A DNA stretch of 64,000 bases, taken from Dirofilaria immitis (Eukaryota; Nematoda; Chromadorea; Rhabditida; Onchocercidae). Under the pieces are notes generated by a model. It saw nothing but the letters and a program-made list of their open reading frames with translations. It had not been told where the DNA came from and did no database searches. Below are positions 39,455 through 52,634 of this stretch, piece by piece. The stretch lies in contig JAKNDB010000086.1 of assembly GCA_024305405.1 (NCBI GenBank), forward strand, positions 124,001-188,000, read 5' to 3'. The position numbers and the translations under genes were made by a program. How positions within the stretch are numbered: the stretch's first letter is position 1; each line of letters begins with the position of its first letter.

Positions 39455-41177
39455 TTAATAATGAAATGGAGAGTACAAACTTGGTTTCCTTTCTAGTGTT
39501 TGACTCTCGAGATGTTTCATTGCAACAGGATGTGCCGTCTGATATGATACATGTTCCACGTGGGATGATTTTGTTATTGTTGAACAACCTTCTACATGAG
39601 GTAATTCATCTACAAAAGAGCAATTACCATTACACCCGATTCACTAAAAAGGTTTCTTTGCAATTCTTTGGTTACTGAATCAGTGATGAAGAAGGATAGA
39701 AGGAGAAGAACAGAACGAACCGATGGAATCATACTGAAACGAAGCAGTGGCAGTTGTGGAAGTGGTAGTGGTCCAACCGTATGGATAGCTTACTCGTTTG
39801 CCGCCTTGACAGTAACACTTGCAGAATTTTTCCGACTTACTATTTTCTTTTGTACTCTTACTGTTACTCTCCACTATTGGCTTTCCTTTTCCATTCTGCG
39901 GCATAATCACATATCTGGGATCTAATTGATATTGTATGACAGATAGGATCACACACATACAGTTCCATTTAGAAGTTCCTTCTTTGCTCTTGATTGTTAT
40001 TTGCAGATCAAAGATTACTAGGCAGTTTATAGCTGACCAGACATCTAAACTCCCAGTTTCTATTTACTCTCATAGTTACACGTAAGCAGACATAACAGTA
40101 AGAGCAATTACTAGCTGTTTTTGTATGATGAATAAAAAACAGGTCACAGTAACTACTGAGCAACTCGTTGTGCGAGAATACTGTTGACGGTCTTCGCAGG
40201 GCTGATAGTTGAGTGATTACTTTAGCCATCATTTATCACTTATCAATTCGTATAAAAGTAGTGTAGAAGTGTATTTATCCAGCGCTTACTCTGTTTAATT
40301 CACGTAAACTTCTTAATTTATGTGTCTGTGCTATGAATAATATATATTTTTATTTTTATATGCTTATGATACCAAAGATGATCACTTATCAGAATCTGTG
40401 TGCTCCTTCGTAATGATCTATCAAAGTCCTTTAGAATGCGTAGAATGAATGAGTTTATAAAAAAAGGATATTACATTCGAATGGGCAATGTGATGTGCTA
40501 ATAATTATAATTAGCACTACTAAAAGATAAAAGTGTAATAGTAGAGATATGAATAGTTCGCAATATTCTACCCCCTTCCCTCTTCCTGTGCTCGTAATGA
40601 ATTGAAAACAATTCGTGAAAGTAAAGCTATTCGACTTGATGATGTTCGGTGGGATGATGAATGAAGCACAGGAACAAACATGACTACTACTAGCAATTTC
40701 TTCAATGGAATAGAACTATGATCTGAAATAATTAACCAAATGAAAATGAATTGATGAGCTCGGAATGAAAAAATTGACAGAGTGGAATAAAGGAGAGCAG
40801 ATTGGAAATGGGCAAAAGAAATGAGAAAAAAAGATGGATGAAGTCGAATTGCGTAAATAAACGGATATATGTTGGTTAAAAATTAGAAAAAGAAGATAAT
40901 TTGTTTGTGGTTAATTGTTGAATATTCAGAGATACGGAAATGTCGTGTGGAAAATAAAGATTCTGAATATGATGAGAATTCTAGTTATTAAAATTTCATT
41001 AGTATTACCTTGAAAAAACGGCATCGATGGTGTTAGTTCAGAAATGACAACATAGAGTGACCGATGCTGGCAACCGACTGAAAGAGCTCGATCACCCCTC
41101 CTGTGACGATTTGACGCTGCAATTATGAGTGCAATAGAAAACAGAATGCAGGAATTGTCACCTAGTTGTCTCCTCAA
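39455..41177 (-). CDS. Putative secreted Cys-containing protein, four exons, family not recognised
   Basis: Exons (high to low): 41177-41009, 40201-40082, 39921-39778, 39609-39455, with phases 1, 1 and 1 matching at every junction, giving 195 residues. The N-terminus has a hydrophobic stretch, ILFSIALIIAAS, consistent with a signal peptide, followed by a basic RHRRGDR. Cysteines then appear in groups (GCQH, SSYC, NCSYCYVC, KFCKCYC and EGCST), spaced as in extracellular disulfide-bonded proteins. The rest is rich in Ser, Thr, His and Lys. Four perfect phase matches without stops support a real gene, but the individual exons are short and the antisense frames are also partly open, so this stays a prediction. 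I do not recognise the family and assign no function. Confidence 0.55.
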
Positions 41178-43592
41178 TGCGATCTTCCTTGTATGTGTTA
41201 CATAAGAAAAAATTAGTAATGATGCATATGTATTTGTTCATATATTCAGCTTTCTTTATTGTGTTGCAATCCTGCCCTTGCGATCTGCGAGAGAAATAAG
41301 CCCAGTTCTGTATAGTTGATTGATGCTTTTATTTAAAATACATTGTAATCGCTGCGACATAATGACTGCTGTCCATAAATAATCCATGTTATTTCGCCTT
41401 CATGCGATTTGGTCGCTGTGAAATAATATGAAATGCAAAGCGTAATATGTCGATACCAAGAACGAATGTTTGTATTTCAAGCAAAGTTCCAGATTGCTCG
41501 TGTTGAATGCATGTTATAAAAGTTTCGTCTTTTTTCTTTTATATTGAAAGAAACGATATCCATTGAAAGTAGCATTAAGAAGTTAAAAATCTTATAAATA
41601 CCGGTTAACAAATATATCTTAAAGAGTATAACTATAATAATTTCAAATAAAAATTCTTGGAAGACCGATATTCATACCCGTCTCAACTCTATCATCGAAC
41701 CGGAAATCAGTAATGACAATTAATACGATGGATAAATGTTTTTATTAATTCTGAAAAAGCAGATCATATATTCATCTCGACCATTCCTGCGATCTTAATC
41801 CCATTTTTTGAAGTAACATTGCTTAATAAAATTTAACTCTTTCTCAATTTCATTTGGATGTTTGCATTACATTCATCTGCAAAGTTTCATGATACCATAA
41901 CGGAAACAAGACAGATGATCTTACATTTCATTTCGCCATATTTTGGCGTTTCTTGTATCGACCTACGTCTTCCTCGAGCATTTCTCATCATTGAAATTCG
42001 GTCAGAAATTTAAATTCTAAAGTTCATACAAATAAATATATGATAAAGAAATATATGTTGCTGTATTATTTTGAACGTACATTAGCTTCACGCAAGCCCA
42101 TAGTTTGAGGAAGAAAATTCTTTTACGTTACCATCAAAAGCCTGAAAGTATTCAATATTGCATTTTATTCATTTATACAATCTATAGTACCGAATTATCT
42201 CTAGCCTAATACGAAATGGCCTACATATAATACAGTTATATATATACATAGATATATTGAGAATAAGAACAAATCGAAAAAAAAAAAAAAGCAATCAGAT
42301 AAGCTCACAAAAATTCTTCAATAATCTTTAAACTGTATTTTATTGCCAAAAAAATCAAAAAAAAGCGAAACAAATGAACCGTTGTAAGCTTTGAGGATTC
42401 ATTTAAACATTTTTTTTTCGAATAGAAGGATTAGGTATTAAATAGTGTTATCAGGGAATTTAATTTTGTGTGAGATTCACAAGTCAATTCTATTCACTTC
42501 ATATCAATAATTAGCAATCAATGATAGCAAAAACGATTGATGTAATGCATCTGAAGTGGGTAAAGTGAAAAAGGAGTTGTTTTGATTTTTATGATGTTTC
42601 CTGATTATGTAATATATTTCAAAGGAAAACTGACGATGAAATAGGCAGAACGACTGTTCGATGAAACGCTCTTCCGAAAAAGTACACAGATGCTTTTGCC
42701 GAAGCCATAGTGCACTAGTGGTAAACCATTTCAGTATTGTTGATGAAATCTTTTGCCGACTGATAAAAGTGATGGGTGGCGACGGGAATGAAGTGCACAG
42801 TAATGCATTTGTATAAACAATATTTTTGTCACTTAAATCATGTTTATAATAAAAATGCGTCCAGTAAGTTTATTCTAGCGCTTATCACCATAAACCAAAA
42901 TGCAGCTATTGATTGTTACACGATGAAAGCAGTAATTATCGTAGTTATATAATAGTCATTTTAATGTTTAAATAATATTTACGTTCATTATAAATTAGCT
43001 TATGTATTCCCAATGATGTGTTTGATAAAGTAACTTCATAATTCCTTTTATTTTTTATCAAATGTTTTGAGGCAGTTTTTTAATCAACAGCATATTTTTT
43101 TAGTGCTACATTAATTAAATCGAGCTTATTTTGGATAATATTTGATGTGATATCTCTCTCTATTCGCTATATCTTTTTTGGAAAGCATTCAGATTGCTTG
43201 TTGAAACTTCAGGTATATTTCAATTGTTAAACGCATTAGTCAAAATTCAACAACAGTTTTTATACGGTGTAGTTAAGATTAATGAAAAGTCTAACAAAAC
43301 CTAAAACATGAAGAGAGATTATGAAAAGATACGACTGAAGTAGTCATGAAAAATGCCCGCCAAATAAGCTGCATTTAAATATAGTCAAAATAAGCATGAG
43401 TTCAATTTTTGGATCTTGCTCTTTAGATCGATTCAATTAGAGATAACAGATTATGCTAGATGGAATCGATCAAATTAGTAATAATAACATGTATTCAATT
43501 AAAAATAAATATTCTGAACCAATTACAGAATCAGCTAAGCAATTACAGCACTATATCTTCGATCATCTGCATTATTCTATAATGTGCAGTTC
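41178..43592. other. Intergenic region
   Basis: This 2.4 kb AT-rich stretch has no coherent exon chain or recognised RNA gene. It would hold the promoter of the secreted-protein gene and the 3' flank of the S28 protease gene. Confidence 0.5.
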
Positions 43593-46500
43593 TTAGGAAT
43601 CGGAATCAGAGGAGCTTGGAGGATAAAAATCGGCTGCGTGACTCGATCCTGCAATCTCTTCAATCATTATTTCATCGACTCTCATCTTCAAATTTTTTTA
43701 AAAATAATATTTTTATTGTTTTTATCAATCTGCGTTTCTTCATTCTTGCATATCTCTTATCCAATAAGGAAAGTCCTGAATTCCAGTATCCTTAGAATAG
43801 TTGAATTATGAGCTGTAAAATCCTTTAGCGATTTGGTAGCGCTGCACTCATATAAAATGAAAGATACCTTCTATATAAATAATATAATTGCCAACAACAT
43901 TGGTATCGTTGTATATGCCAAGTAAGGTCCATGGATCATCGGAACCATTAGACAGTATCACATTTGTCGCCTGCAGTCTAGGCTCTAAGGCTTTATAAAT
44001 TTCTCTTCGTTGATAAAAGCAACGGCAAAAAAAAATGAAAACAAACGAAAAGAGAGTGATTGGTGGTAATGGTATTATCGACAGCTCACCAAATAGCAAG
44101 CGTTCTACTGAAGATATCGAATTTCTGGATGTGCAAACCTGAAAATGTTGATTTCCACCAAAATATTGATTCGTATCAACGATTCTTTTCTCTGTCTCTT
44201 CCATGGAGAAATAATCACCGAACACGTCCTTACAACGATCCAAGAAGAAACTACAATTGCATGTTGAACAATTAAAATGTTTTAAAACAAATGAAATCTC
44301 TTATAAAAGTATACAAGATAACTATTACATTCGAATCTATAAAACACCTTAGAGGTAAGGTGCCACCGAACAAACCATTTATATCTTCGCTGGTTCGGAA
44401 ATGGCCAAATTCATAGCAATTTTGATAAAGCCATACACGAGCTAGAAATAATCATTCGTTTTTTTCATTTCATTAAATTGTTACAAAATTCTCTATTCAA
44501 AATCAGCTATCATATTTCCACCTTAGTGATATATTATAATATGACGACTATTTATTATTTGCACTTAAACGCTCATGATCAAGTTTAACCTGGTCAAACG
44601 CTCAACTATTGCATTCATTGTATTCAATGGAAAGTTGTTTTCCACCATACTTTCTTCCTTCAATATTCTCATCTCATTTCATTGAAGTATTGTCAATTTT
44701 ATTATCACCAGAAAGTTAGTTAAAAATTGACGAGTAGTCACTCAAACTATCTCCAAACTTTTTCTTGCCATTTATTCAATAACATTAAAGCAGAAGAGAT
44801 GGTACTAACGTTGTGCATTATGTGTATTCCAACGTTCATCACGCATAAACGTAAGGAAATTATCGTAACCTATATCAATGGTGGAATATGGAGACTTCCT
44901 TGGGATGTCATAACCATTCCAATTAATAATCGTATGGACTGTAGTGAGGATGAAGAAATCAACTTGTTACACATCACGTCTAGAGTCAGCAAATCACGAT
45001 GATTTTTCTGGAAGCTTACAGAATTTCTAGCCAACTTCAAACTATCTCAATAATCGATATTCCATTTTTCTAATCGGAACGTAATTTCTCTGAATTTTTG
45101 CGCAGTAATAAGATACAACAAACCACATTGATTCCACTGTGCATTATAATGAAACTGATATAATTACTGATTACAAAAAAAAATTGGCGATATCTTTTGG
45201 GATACTGTTGGTCGAATTAAAGAATCATCCAATCTGAAAAGGAGAACAAATCAGGCATCTGATCTTTGAGTCGCATAAGATTTAAATTAATGCAAATGTT
45301 TAGAAAATGATAAAGATATCAACACCTAAATATCTTCACGAGTTCACGTCTGCCCTGAGGTGTCGTCGACATTTGACGCATCTTCTGGAACAATCTTCGT
45401 ATCACTGCTAAGCATTTAGGATTTTTTTTCGATAATTTTTTCAATGTGTCTTTCAAACTCTGTAATTTGTTCTGTTACAACTACTAATGAGAAATGTAAA
45501 TTGATGATATATTGTATTGTCCAAGTTGATAAGCGTCAATTTATTTAATTTTTGACGTACCGATCTCTTGTTCCGATTATAAGCTCATGAAAGATAAAAC
45601 AAATGTTTGCACAAAATTTTTGCCTTTAAAATTAAGTTCAGCTTGTAAAGGGGATGAGCTGGCCACTGCTGCTTGAATACTTCGGGGATGTTTTGCCCGA
45701 GCCCATGCTGCCAAATTACCTGCAAAATAATTCAAGTTCTTCAGACATCTTTTGTGGAGTTTAATGCTGAGAATCAGCAGTGATGTAGTGTTGTTTTATT
45801 GTATAAATTTAATTACTTACTTTAAAAATTTTTAGTGCCTACAAGATTTATAGTTGTGTTATTTTTCCGGTTTCTTATAAAAAAGTTATAAGTGTGATAG
45901 GTACGAAAAGAAAATTTTTTTATTGGAAATGTTAAACATCATTTATTTCAATGCTCGTCTTCTTCATGGGTAAATTGTAAAAAATCCATGGAATTCTGTT
46001 CTTCCTATTGCTGGTTCATGTATTTTTAAAAGACACACACAACCATCAATAATAAACTTGTAAGCAGTCAGCATTGAAACTTCCTTGATACAAATACAGG
46101 AAAAGGCATTTATTGCTATTTGTTATTATTAAGTATTTCTTATTACACGATTGTTACAATGTTTTTCACTAGAATACATATGGATCAGTGTAGAAATATT
46201 CTTTTATTGATTCTGAAAATGAAGCTAAAAATTAATAACATAATTGCCAAAATATTTTTGACTCAATTGGCCAATAAATTATACAATTATTTATTCAACC
46301 TCACCAATTCATAATTAAATTTGTTGAATATTACCTAAAAACAAGGCCAAATGAACAAAACTGCGCATCGTATGTTTATTAATAATACCAAACGCATTGT
46401 TTCAAACACGAGGATAAGAGAATAATATGACCTGAATAACTTCCACCAAAAGTAATCCATTTCGGATTCGATAATTTCTCTCGTTGATTAATATTTTGAA

Positions 46501-47266
46501 CAAATTTTTCGATGTCCTCGACAGCCTGTTTTGCATTAAGATATTTTAGGTTTCGAACAGAAGTATCACTGAAAGTAAATAATAATTTGTCTGAATAATT
46601 AATCAGATGTATTGTTATATTATACTAATTAAATTGTAAATAACAGAGATTTGAAAACAAATACTGAATTAAATATGATAAAATAGAATACTTGGTGGGG
46701 CGACTGCTACCATAAAATCGATGTTCAAGCATAAATATGCTAGCATTGATTCGATCTGCCAACTGAACGTATGGCAGATCTTGATTTCTCAACCAAGCAC
46801 GATCTGCTCCGTCTTCACCACCAACTACTAGAAATACAGCACCATCAGGACGTTGATATACCGATTTTCTGTGTATGTAATACTGCAATAGTAAATTTTG
46901 TTATCTCTTGCATATGCAAAAACTATGTGAAGAAATGAATAGTATTAGGTAGAAATCATGCTGCTATTAGGTAGAAATCATGCTGCTAGTATTAGGTAGA
47001 AATCATGATGACGCAGGCTACCTGTCTCCATTTTCGCTCATTATTGCTATCGAAATGATCCAATTTTTGTTGCAATGAACTACGGCCAATTAACGGCGAT
47101 GAAGGGCGATAGGATGCATTTTTAGATTCATTGAATATGATATCTCTAAATAGAATCGAGGAGCTATCGTTGATTTCAATCCGTGATCAGTAAATTGTTC
47201 ATTCGCTTTGGCTTTCCATCGATATAGTAACGAATAACAAAAAATAAGGAGTGTTTGGTGGAGCAT
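43593..47266 (-). CDS. Peptidase family S28 serine protease (prolyl carboxypeptidase / thymus-specific serine protease type)
   Basis: Secreted or lysosomal alpha/beta-hydrolase proteases of this family cleave after proline. A signal-like start at 47266 (MLHQTLLIFCYSLLY) precedes the family's QKLDHFDSNNERKW (exon to 47022). Further exons: 46882-46692 (GGEDGAD, LEHRFYGSSRP), 46568-46432 with the nucleophile motif GGSYSG, from 45719 (NLAAWARAKHP, VASSSPLQAELNF), 45483-45326, from 45233, 44938-44810 (YDNFLTFMRDERW), 44441-44348 (WLYQNCYEFG), 44250-44139 (CKDVFGDYF, NQYFGG), 43970-43868 (SNGSDDPW, catalytic Asp) and 43648-43593 (GSSHAAD, catalytic His). All three catalytic residues are therefore present. 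Frame breaks: the T8 run 45422-45429, the region around 45180-45195, and the start exon/QKLDHF junction. The intron after 45719 seems to use a GC donor. The family call is firm; exact substrate preference cannot be told. Confidence 0.92.
46941..47010. repeat. Three-copy tandem repeat in an S28 protease intron
   Basis: The unit ATTAGGTAGAAATCATGCTG occurs three times in a row with slight variation in spacing and end (CATGCTGC, CATGCTGC, CATGATGA). It lies in the intron after the QKLDHF exon. Confidence 0.85.
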
Positions 47267-50200
47267 AACTGAAATGGAGGTATAATATCTGACACAATCA
47301 ACACTACGAAAATCAACAGTGGATACACTTAATCTGACCTTAAAATTTCTCTCACAAACATAGGAACATAGGTATTAGTGGAATTTTCAGATTCTAGAAC
47401 ACCATACATAAATCTGCAGAATGAAAAGTTAGCATGAATGTCTGTTCATTCTTTTAATAAAATGAAGTAAATATTATTGAAATGTTGTTTATGATGAACC
47501 ATATTTGACTATGCAATAAATAGGTTTCTCCTGTCATAATCAGAAAATAAATTCAAAATAGATGCCTAAAAAGAAGTTTGAAGTAAAAAGAAAAGAGCAT
47601 AACAAGTTCTCTCTAAACTAATCATTTTTTGCTCTTTTATGTGCTATTTTCATAAATATTTTTTTCTTAACAATTTAATAGAATATACTTTGAATGGTAT
47701 TGGTTAAGTAAGCTGAATAAGTACTTAACAGAAAAGTCCATATGATAAATATCTGAAATAATGGAATATAGCATTTTATAAGTTTCACCTATCTTCCAAA
47801 TAATTGCATTAATCTGACTTGTGCTATTGATTAGCAATAACTAGTCAAATATCAGTAAAAATATTTGAAAGTTTTAATACAATTGGGAAAAATGAAGGAA
47901 AATTGGATATTATTTTACTGATAAGAGATCAAATAAGAAGTGTGCCTTTTCTGACATTGATATCCATTGTTTTACTCACTTGTTCTGTTTTTCGATTTTT
48001 AAAAAGGTTAGTAAGAAATGGAGAATAGCAAGGATAATTAAATATAAATAAATACAAAAGGTGAGAAGAGTGAACGATAAATAAAAGTGAACAATCTCAA
48101 AGTATAAATTTGAAATGAATTGATAATTGAAAAGAAAACAAATAAGCATCGGTGAAGCAGAGAATGGCATTTTGAAAAACATATGAAAGAGCGACATTTA
48201 ACGCGGAAAATGCTCCATTACACCCTACGGGCATAAAATTGAAAGCTTCTCAATAAATAGTTCATTCTGCTTAAATGTGTCAAACAAAATTACTTGTTCG
48301 ATTTTGGATAATCTGTTCTTTTCCGACAAGTTACCAAAGTTTAAAAATCTTGCAGCAATTTTATTTATGGACTTTTGGCTCAATATTTAACAAGAGGTAA
48401 TACGGGAAGTAGGAATGCAAACATCATTGTTTATGTGCACAAGTTTCAAGAATGAGAGAGCCACTTTCAAACGTTTTTAGAATATCAAAAATTTAAACAT
48501 GAAATAATGAAATATTGCTCAATGGAAATATTATTACTAGTTGGAATAATTGATATTTTTGCGCAAATTCGTGTTTACATCTAATGAAAATAGAATGGGC
48601 TTATATCCGATAGATGGATGAGTCGAATGATGGAATAAAAAAGGATAGGTAGAAATGCGGGTATCTTCAATGAAAAAGGAACAAATAATTAATATTCACA
48701 GAAGCAAAATTAAGAATTAATTTCAAATTCATATCAACTTATTTCCAAATATACTATTTCTTAGAACTTTAGGAGATTTTACTATTTCTTTAACTAAATT
48801 TCTGTGAATTATAGCGTAGGCAGTTAATGATTATCAATTTATAACATCCAAGCCCAAATGAGGATTATATAATTTATTAATTCTTGACTTGAATAGGATC
48901 TTAAAATAATAAGTGTGAGCATCTAGCTAAGATTGGCTATGTTCAGTGTGCAAGAATTATTATAGATATGATCGTAATATTAAACAAAGCGATTACTGCA
49001 ATAATCGCTGTTGTTTGCAATTAGATGTATCATCTAGATATTATAGACTCTGTAGTCATCATCAATGCTGATTATTGAAATATGAAGATATGATGATTTT
49101 TCACTTTTCGAGGAATAATATTTGAATGGGATAATTTTAGAAATATTATCAAAGATGAGATGCGCTGTGATAATTCATTCTAATTTTCAATTCCCAAAAT
49201 TTTTTTGCATTATATTTCACAGACAACGCTATTTTAACAGTTAAACCAAAATTCTTATTATAAGATTAAATCAACCTTAGTGTTTAACAAAACGTTGTTT
49301 TTGTTGCTTATGTATCGAAGCTTAATTTTCATTCAAAATGCATGACATCGATGACAAAGAGTTAAATTAAACGAGTTCAAATTAAATTAAGTTTAAATTC
49401 ACCAATTCCTAAATATCATTCCGCACCCGCTTGTTCGTTTGCTGATTCTTGTTGCAATGTCGATCAATCGAAATGCAACAAAATATAACAAAATCAAGAA
49501 AAATGAAAATCAAGAAAAATTCTTCGCGCTTTCGAGGACATGATAACCATACACTGTAATAGACTGTCTTGCTCCGATTTCATGCGTCGATTATTTTAAA
49601 TACTGTAAAGTAGTCTTGCAATATTTTCGTGCTTCTAAAAGGCATTGATTGATTTATTGATTTGCTGAAAGCTTCCAACAACAAAAACTACCAATGAGTG
49701 ATAGAAAAATCAGAAATAGAGAAAACAAACCAAATAAAGTCTTAATTGTTTTTCGTGGCATTTTTGCACATTTTTGTAAGAACTAAATACATGACAATAT
49801 ATATCTTGGGAGATCAAATCATGACTTCTACAAGCTCTTAGTGTATCATTACTTTGTAATTTAGTGCAAAATTATTATATACGATTGCAAAATAATTTTA
49901 TTTATTAATTAAAGCGATAGAAAAATATGTAACTGATGTAATGAAATCAAATACATTCTCAACAGACATGCAAATCGTACAATGTCTAATAATGTACACT
50001 GCTTACTGCAAAAATCACACAGCATTTAATCATCTGTCAATCTTATATATTGAAAGAAGTTGTAAAAATTGTCCATTCTGTAAATCCCAGTTATTGAAAG
50101 CCTAAATATTGTGAAATAGTTACAGAATTTTTAAAAAGTACATATTCTATCTCATTTCCTATTGCCCAGCATTCTAGCTGAACATTTCTATTTGGAAAAA

Positions 50201-50606
50201 TATCAGCAAAGAATAAATCCATATCAAAGCAGGAGAGGATAAAAATGAAATTAAATCATGCCCTTTCTGAAAAAGCTGGAATGCGTAACATTATCACACT
50301 CAACTCTAAAGTCAGAAAAATTTTATTATTTCTATGCTAGAATGAATCTGAGATCAGAAAAGAGTATTACTTATATTTAAAACAAAATCGAATTGGAAAA
50401 TAATGATATTTCCATATTCAAAAAAATCACAGCCTTTGAAATACACAAATCTGAACCATATTTGTACTGGTTTTAAGACGCCCATGTTTCTGATAACTTA
50501 TTGTTAGTTAAAACAATTGCAGAAGAACGATGACACTACTTCTCTGAAATGCATAAGTAGTATGATAAAATAATAAAGCTCAGCATGACAAACTTTCAGT
50601 GATTAT
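47267..50606. other. Intergenic AT-rich region
   Basis: This 3.3 kb stretch between the S28 gene start and the SFT2 gene end shows no coherent exon chain. The open frame at 47976-48197 (minus) is hydrophobic low-complexity sequence without motifs. Confidence 0.5.
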
Positions 50607-51716
50607 TTACAGACAAATTGTTAAATCATCCTCTTCCAAAAACTCCGCACTATAAGAACTATTAATATCTTTCCTATATCTCAGTAATTTTTTTGTCATG
50701 ATAATTGCAGGAAATATGATATTTTAAAATTAAATTAGTTAGAAAAAATCATATACCGTGCAAAGGGTATATATGTTATAGAATACCAAGACATTGCAAT
50801 GTACTGCCCAATGACAAAAACAAGTGCCAGCGCGGGATTCGAAAAACAAGGCCGGCTATCAGCGTCAAAGTTATAGAAAGCAAATACATGAGCGATGCCA
50901 GGAAACGCCTTTGTTGAAACATTTTTTGCAACTGTCTCAAAGGACCCATTAGAAAACATGTGCTAAAAACAGATAAAAATTGTTAGTAAATATTTGATTC
51001 TACTAACATAAGAAACTGAAAAAGTGAGAAAAATAAATATCGATCCAATCTCTGATAAAAATATCAATCAATTTTAAAGAAAGATATTTCTAGTTGACAG
51101 ATATAATTCATTTGACTGAACCGATAACCTTCAGACAGTTTACTTACTGAGGACTGCAAATGAAGATATTCTGAAGGTATATACGCTTATAGTTTTTCAA
51201 AATTTCCATAAAATCACTGAAACATTTGCCAGAAGTTCTTTTATCAACAGTGTCACCAAACAGAAAAAACATCAAAAAAATGAATCCTTAAAATGATATG
51301 AAGACAAACCCACACAAGGATAGAATACTACCCAAAGATACCATTACTGTAAAACCGGTAACTCTCCAAGTAAAAAGTAGAGCGCTTCCAGCTAAAGAGC
51401 ATATTACTGAAAGACAGAAGCAGCCAAAAAATATTGTATTCGTAGATCCCAAGAGAAAGATGAAGCTCCATCGAACTGAAAATGAAATTACTATTTATTA
51501 TCTGTACTTCCGAACAATTTTAGACCTATATCATTCTTCATCACCTAGAGACCGAACAATTCTAAACCTGAGCTGTCCCATTTATCATTACGTCAAATGA
51601 AAGTGGTAATAAAGACAAACATGATTCTGCGAAGTGTCATCCGTGAAGGGACTTGACAAATTTGTTATGTTAGCGCTTTCATCGTCACCAAATAATCTAT
51701 AAACGCGTTGTAGCAT
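50607..51716 (-). CDS. SFT2D: Vesicle transport protein SFT2 (SFT2D1/2-like), four exons
   Basis: SFT2 proteins are small four-helix membrane proteins of the Golgi that aid fusion of endosome-derived vesicles with the Golgi. Exons (high to low): 51716-51621, 51475-51310, 50962-50757 and 50649-50607, about 170 residues, the usual length. A short acidic cytosolic N-terminus (LFGDDESAN) is followed by SSFSWDLRIQYF, membrane segments LSVICSLAGSALLF and VMVSLGSILSLCG, the conserved TCFLMGPLRQLQKMF loop, LMYLLSITLTLIAGLVF, and the family's diagnostic end QYIAMSWYSITYIPFAR. Two frame breaks exist, at the A6 run 51426-51431 and the GGG at 50834-50836; adding one base to each makes all exon phases agree. 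The neighbouring ZC3H15 gene is divergent, about 0.9 kb away. Identification is firm. Confidence 0.93.
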
Positions 51717-51736
51717 ATCATAACAGTTTACGTTAA

Positions 51737-51738
51737 CC
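51737..51738 (-). other. Candidate spliced-leader acceptor of SFT2
   Basis: TTGTTTTAG on the minus strand ends immediately before base 51737, 21 nt upstream of the ATG at 51716. Spacing and consensus fit nematode trans-splicing. Confidence 0.5.
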
Positions 51739-52615
51739 TAAAACAATAATAAAGAAATGTGAACGCATATAATGTGTGCATGCATAGTGCATGTGACAAA
51801 ATGTTTCACACTGTTTGAGCTGAGGCTAACTGTCATCTATATTTTTGACAAGCATTCTTCTAAATTGAACTTTTAAGAAAAACGTACAAAGTAACTTCAG
51901 TGCGATTTTTTTAAGTCAGACAAATGAACAATGAAACTTCACTCCTGTAGCGCACCTCTATTAATCAGTATTACCAATCAAAGTTTTTCTCGACTATCTA
52001 TTTCACAAAATATAGCATGCAATATCAATGCCACTATTACTGTGTTGCGTCGAAATTTGAAGTTCGTAGTGTCGTTGGATGTCAGTGGATAACAGTAATA
52101 GGGATGAGAGAAGAGGATGTGAAGTGCTATGGATGATTCTCCTCTTCCTTCATTATGATTAATTATGACGTGACGCATTTGACCTATTAAATATGACTGC
52201 TCAGATATGATGGTAGTGGTTCAGGATAGCTGGTAAATTCTTAAAACTCTCACTTGTTTTCATGTATCTATCCTATTATTCTATCTATATAGGCAAAATA
52301 AGGAAAGGGAGATCAACTGAAAGATCTGATGAAACCTGTAGGAGAGTTACTCGGTCATATATAGCTCACCCTTCTTACAGTTAATCTTCTCGTGTTACAT
52401 TTCGAAAATGTTGATTTAACTTCTTCACCAGTTCAGATTTTATTTTGCACAGCTGATAATTTTTTCAGTGCTGGTTTGTAACTGTCCTGTAATCTGTTGA
52501 TAAGGTGATCTCTAGCACTTTAGTATTACGATAATTTTTACTTTTACAAAATTTCATTAACGCATTTCTTTCAGTTTATTGGGCATCTGGTTCATTCATA
52601 ACCAACATCTTTCAG
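51738..52615. other. Divergent intergenic region between SFT2 and ZC3H15
   Basis: About 0.9 kb lies between two oppositely transcribed genes and should hold both promoters. No coding exon was recognised. An open frame at 51978-52178 (minus) has no motif. Confidence 0.5.
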
Positions 52616-52616
52616 A
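52615..52616 (+). other. Candidate spliced-leader acceptor of ZC3H15
   Basis: CATCTTTCAG ends at 52615, 19 nt before the ATG at 52635; another TTTCTTTCAG lies about 40 nt further up. Either may accept a spliced leader. Confidence 0.5.
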
Positions 52617-52634
52617 GTTTGAGAAAAATTTAAT

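Noticed and set aside
39466..39925. Open plus-strand frames opposite the secreted-protein gene
   Set aside because: The minus-strand exons join in phase across four exons; the plus frames have no splice partners.
51298..51600. 100-codon plus-strand frame
   Set aside because: It lies opposite SFT2 exon 2, whose minus-strand reading matches the family with correct phases.
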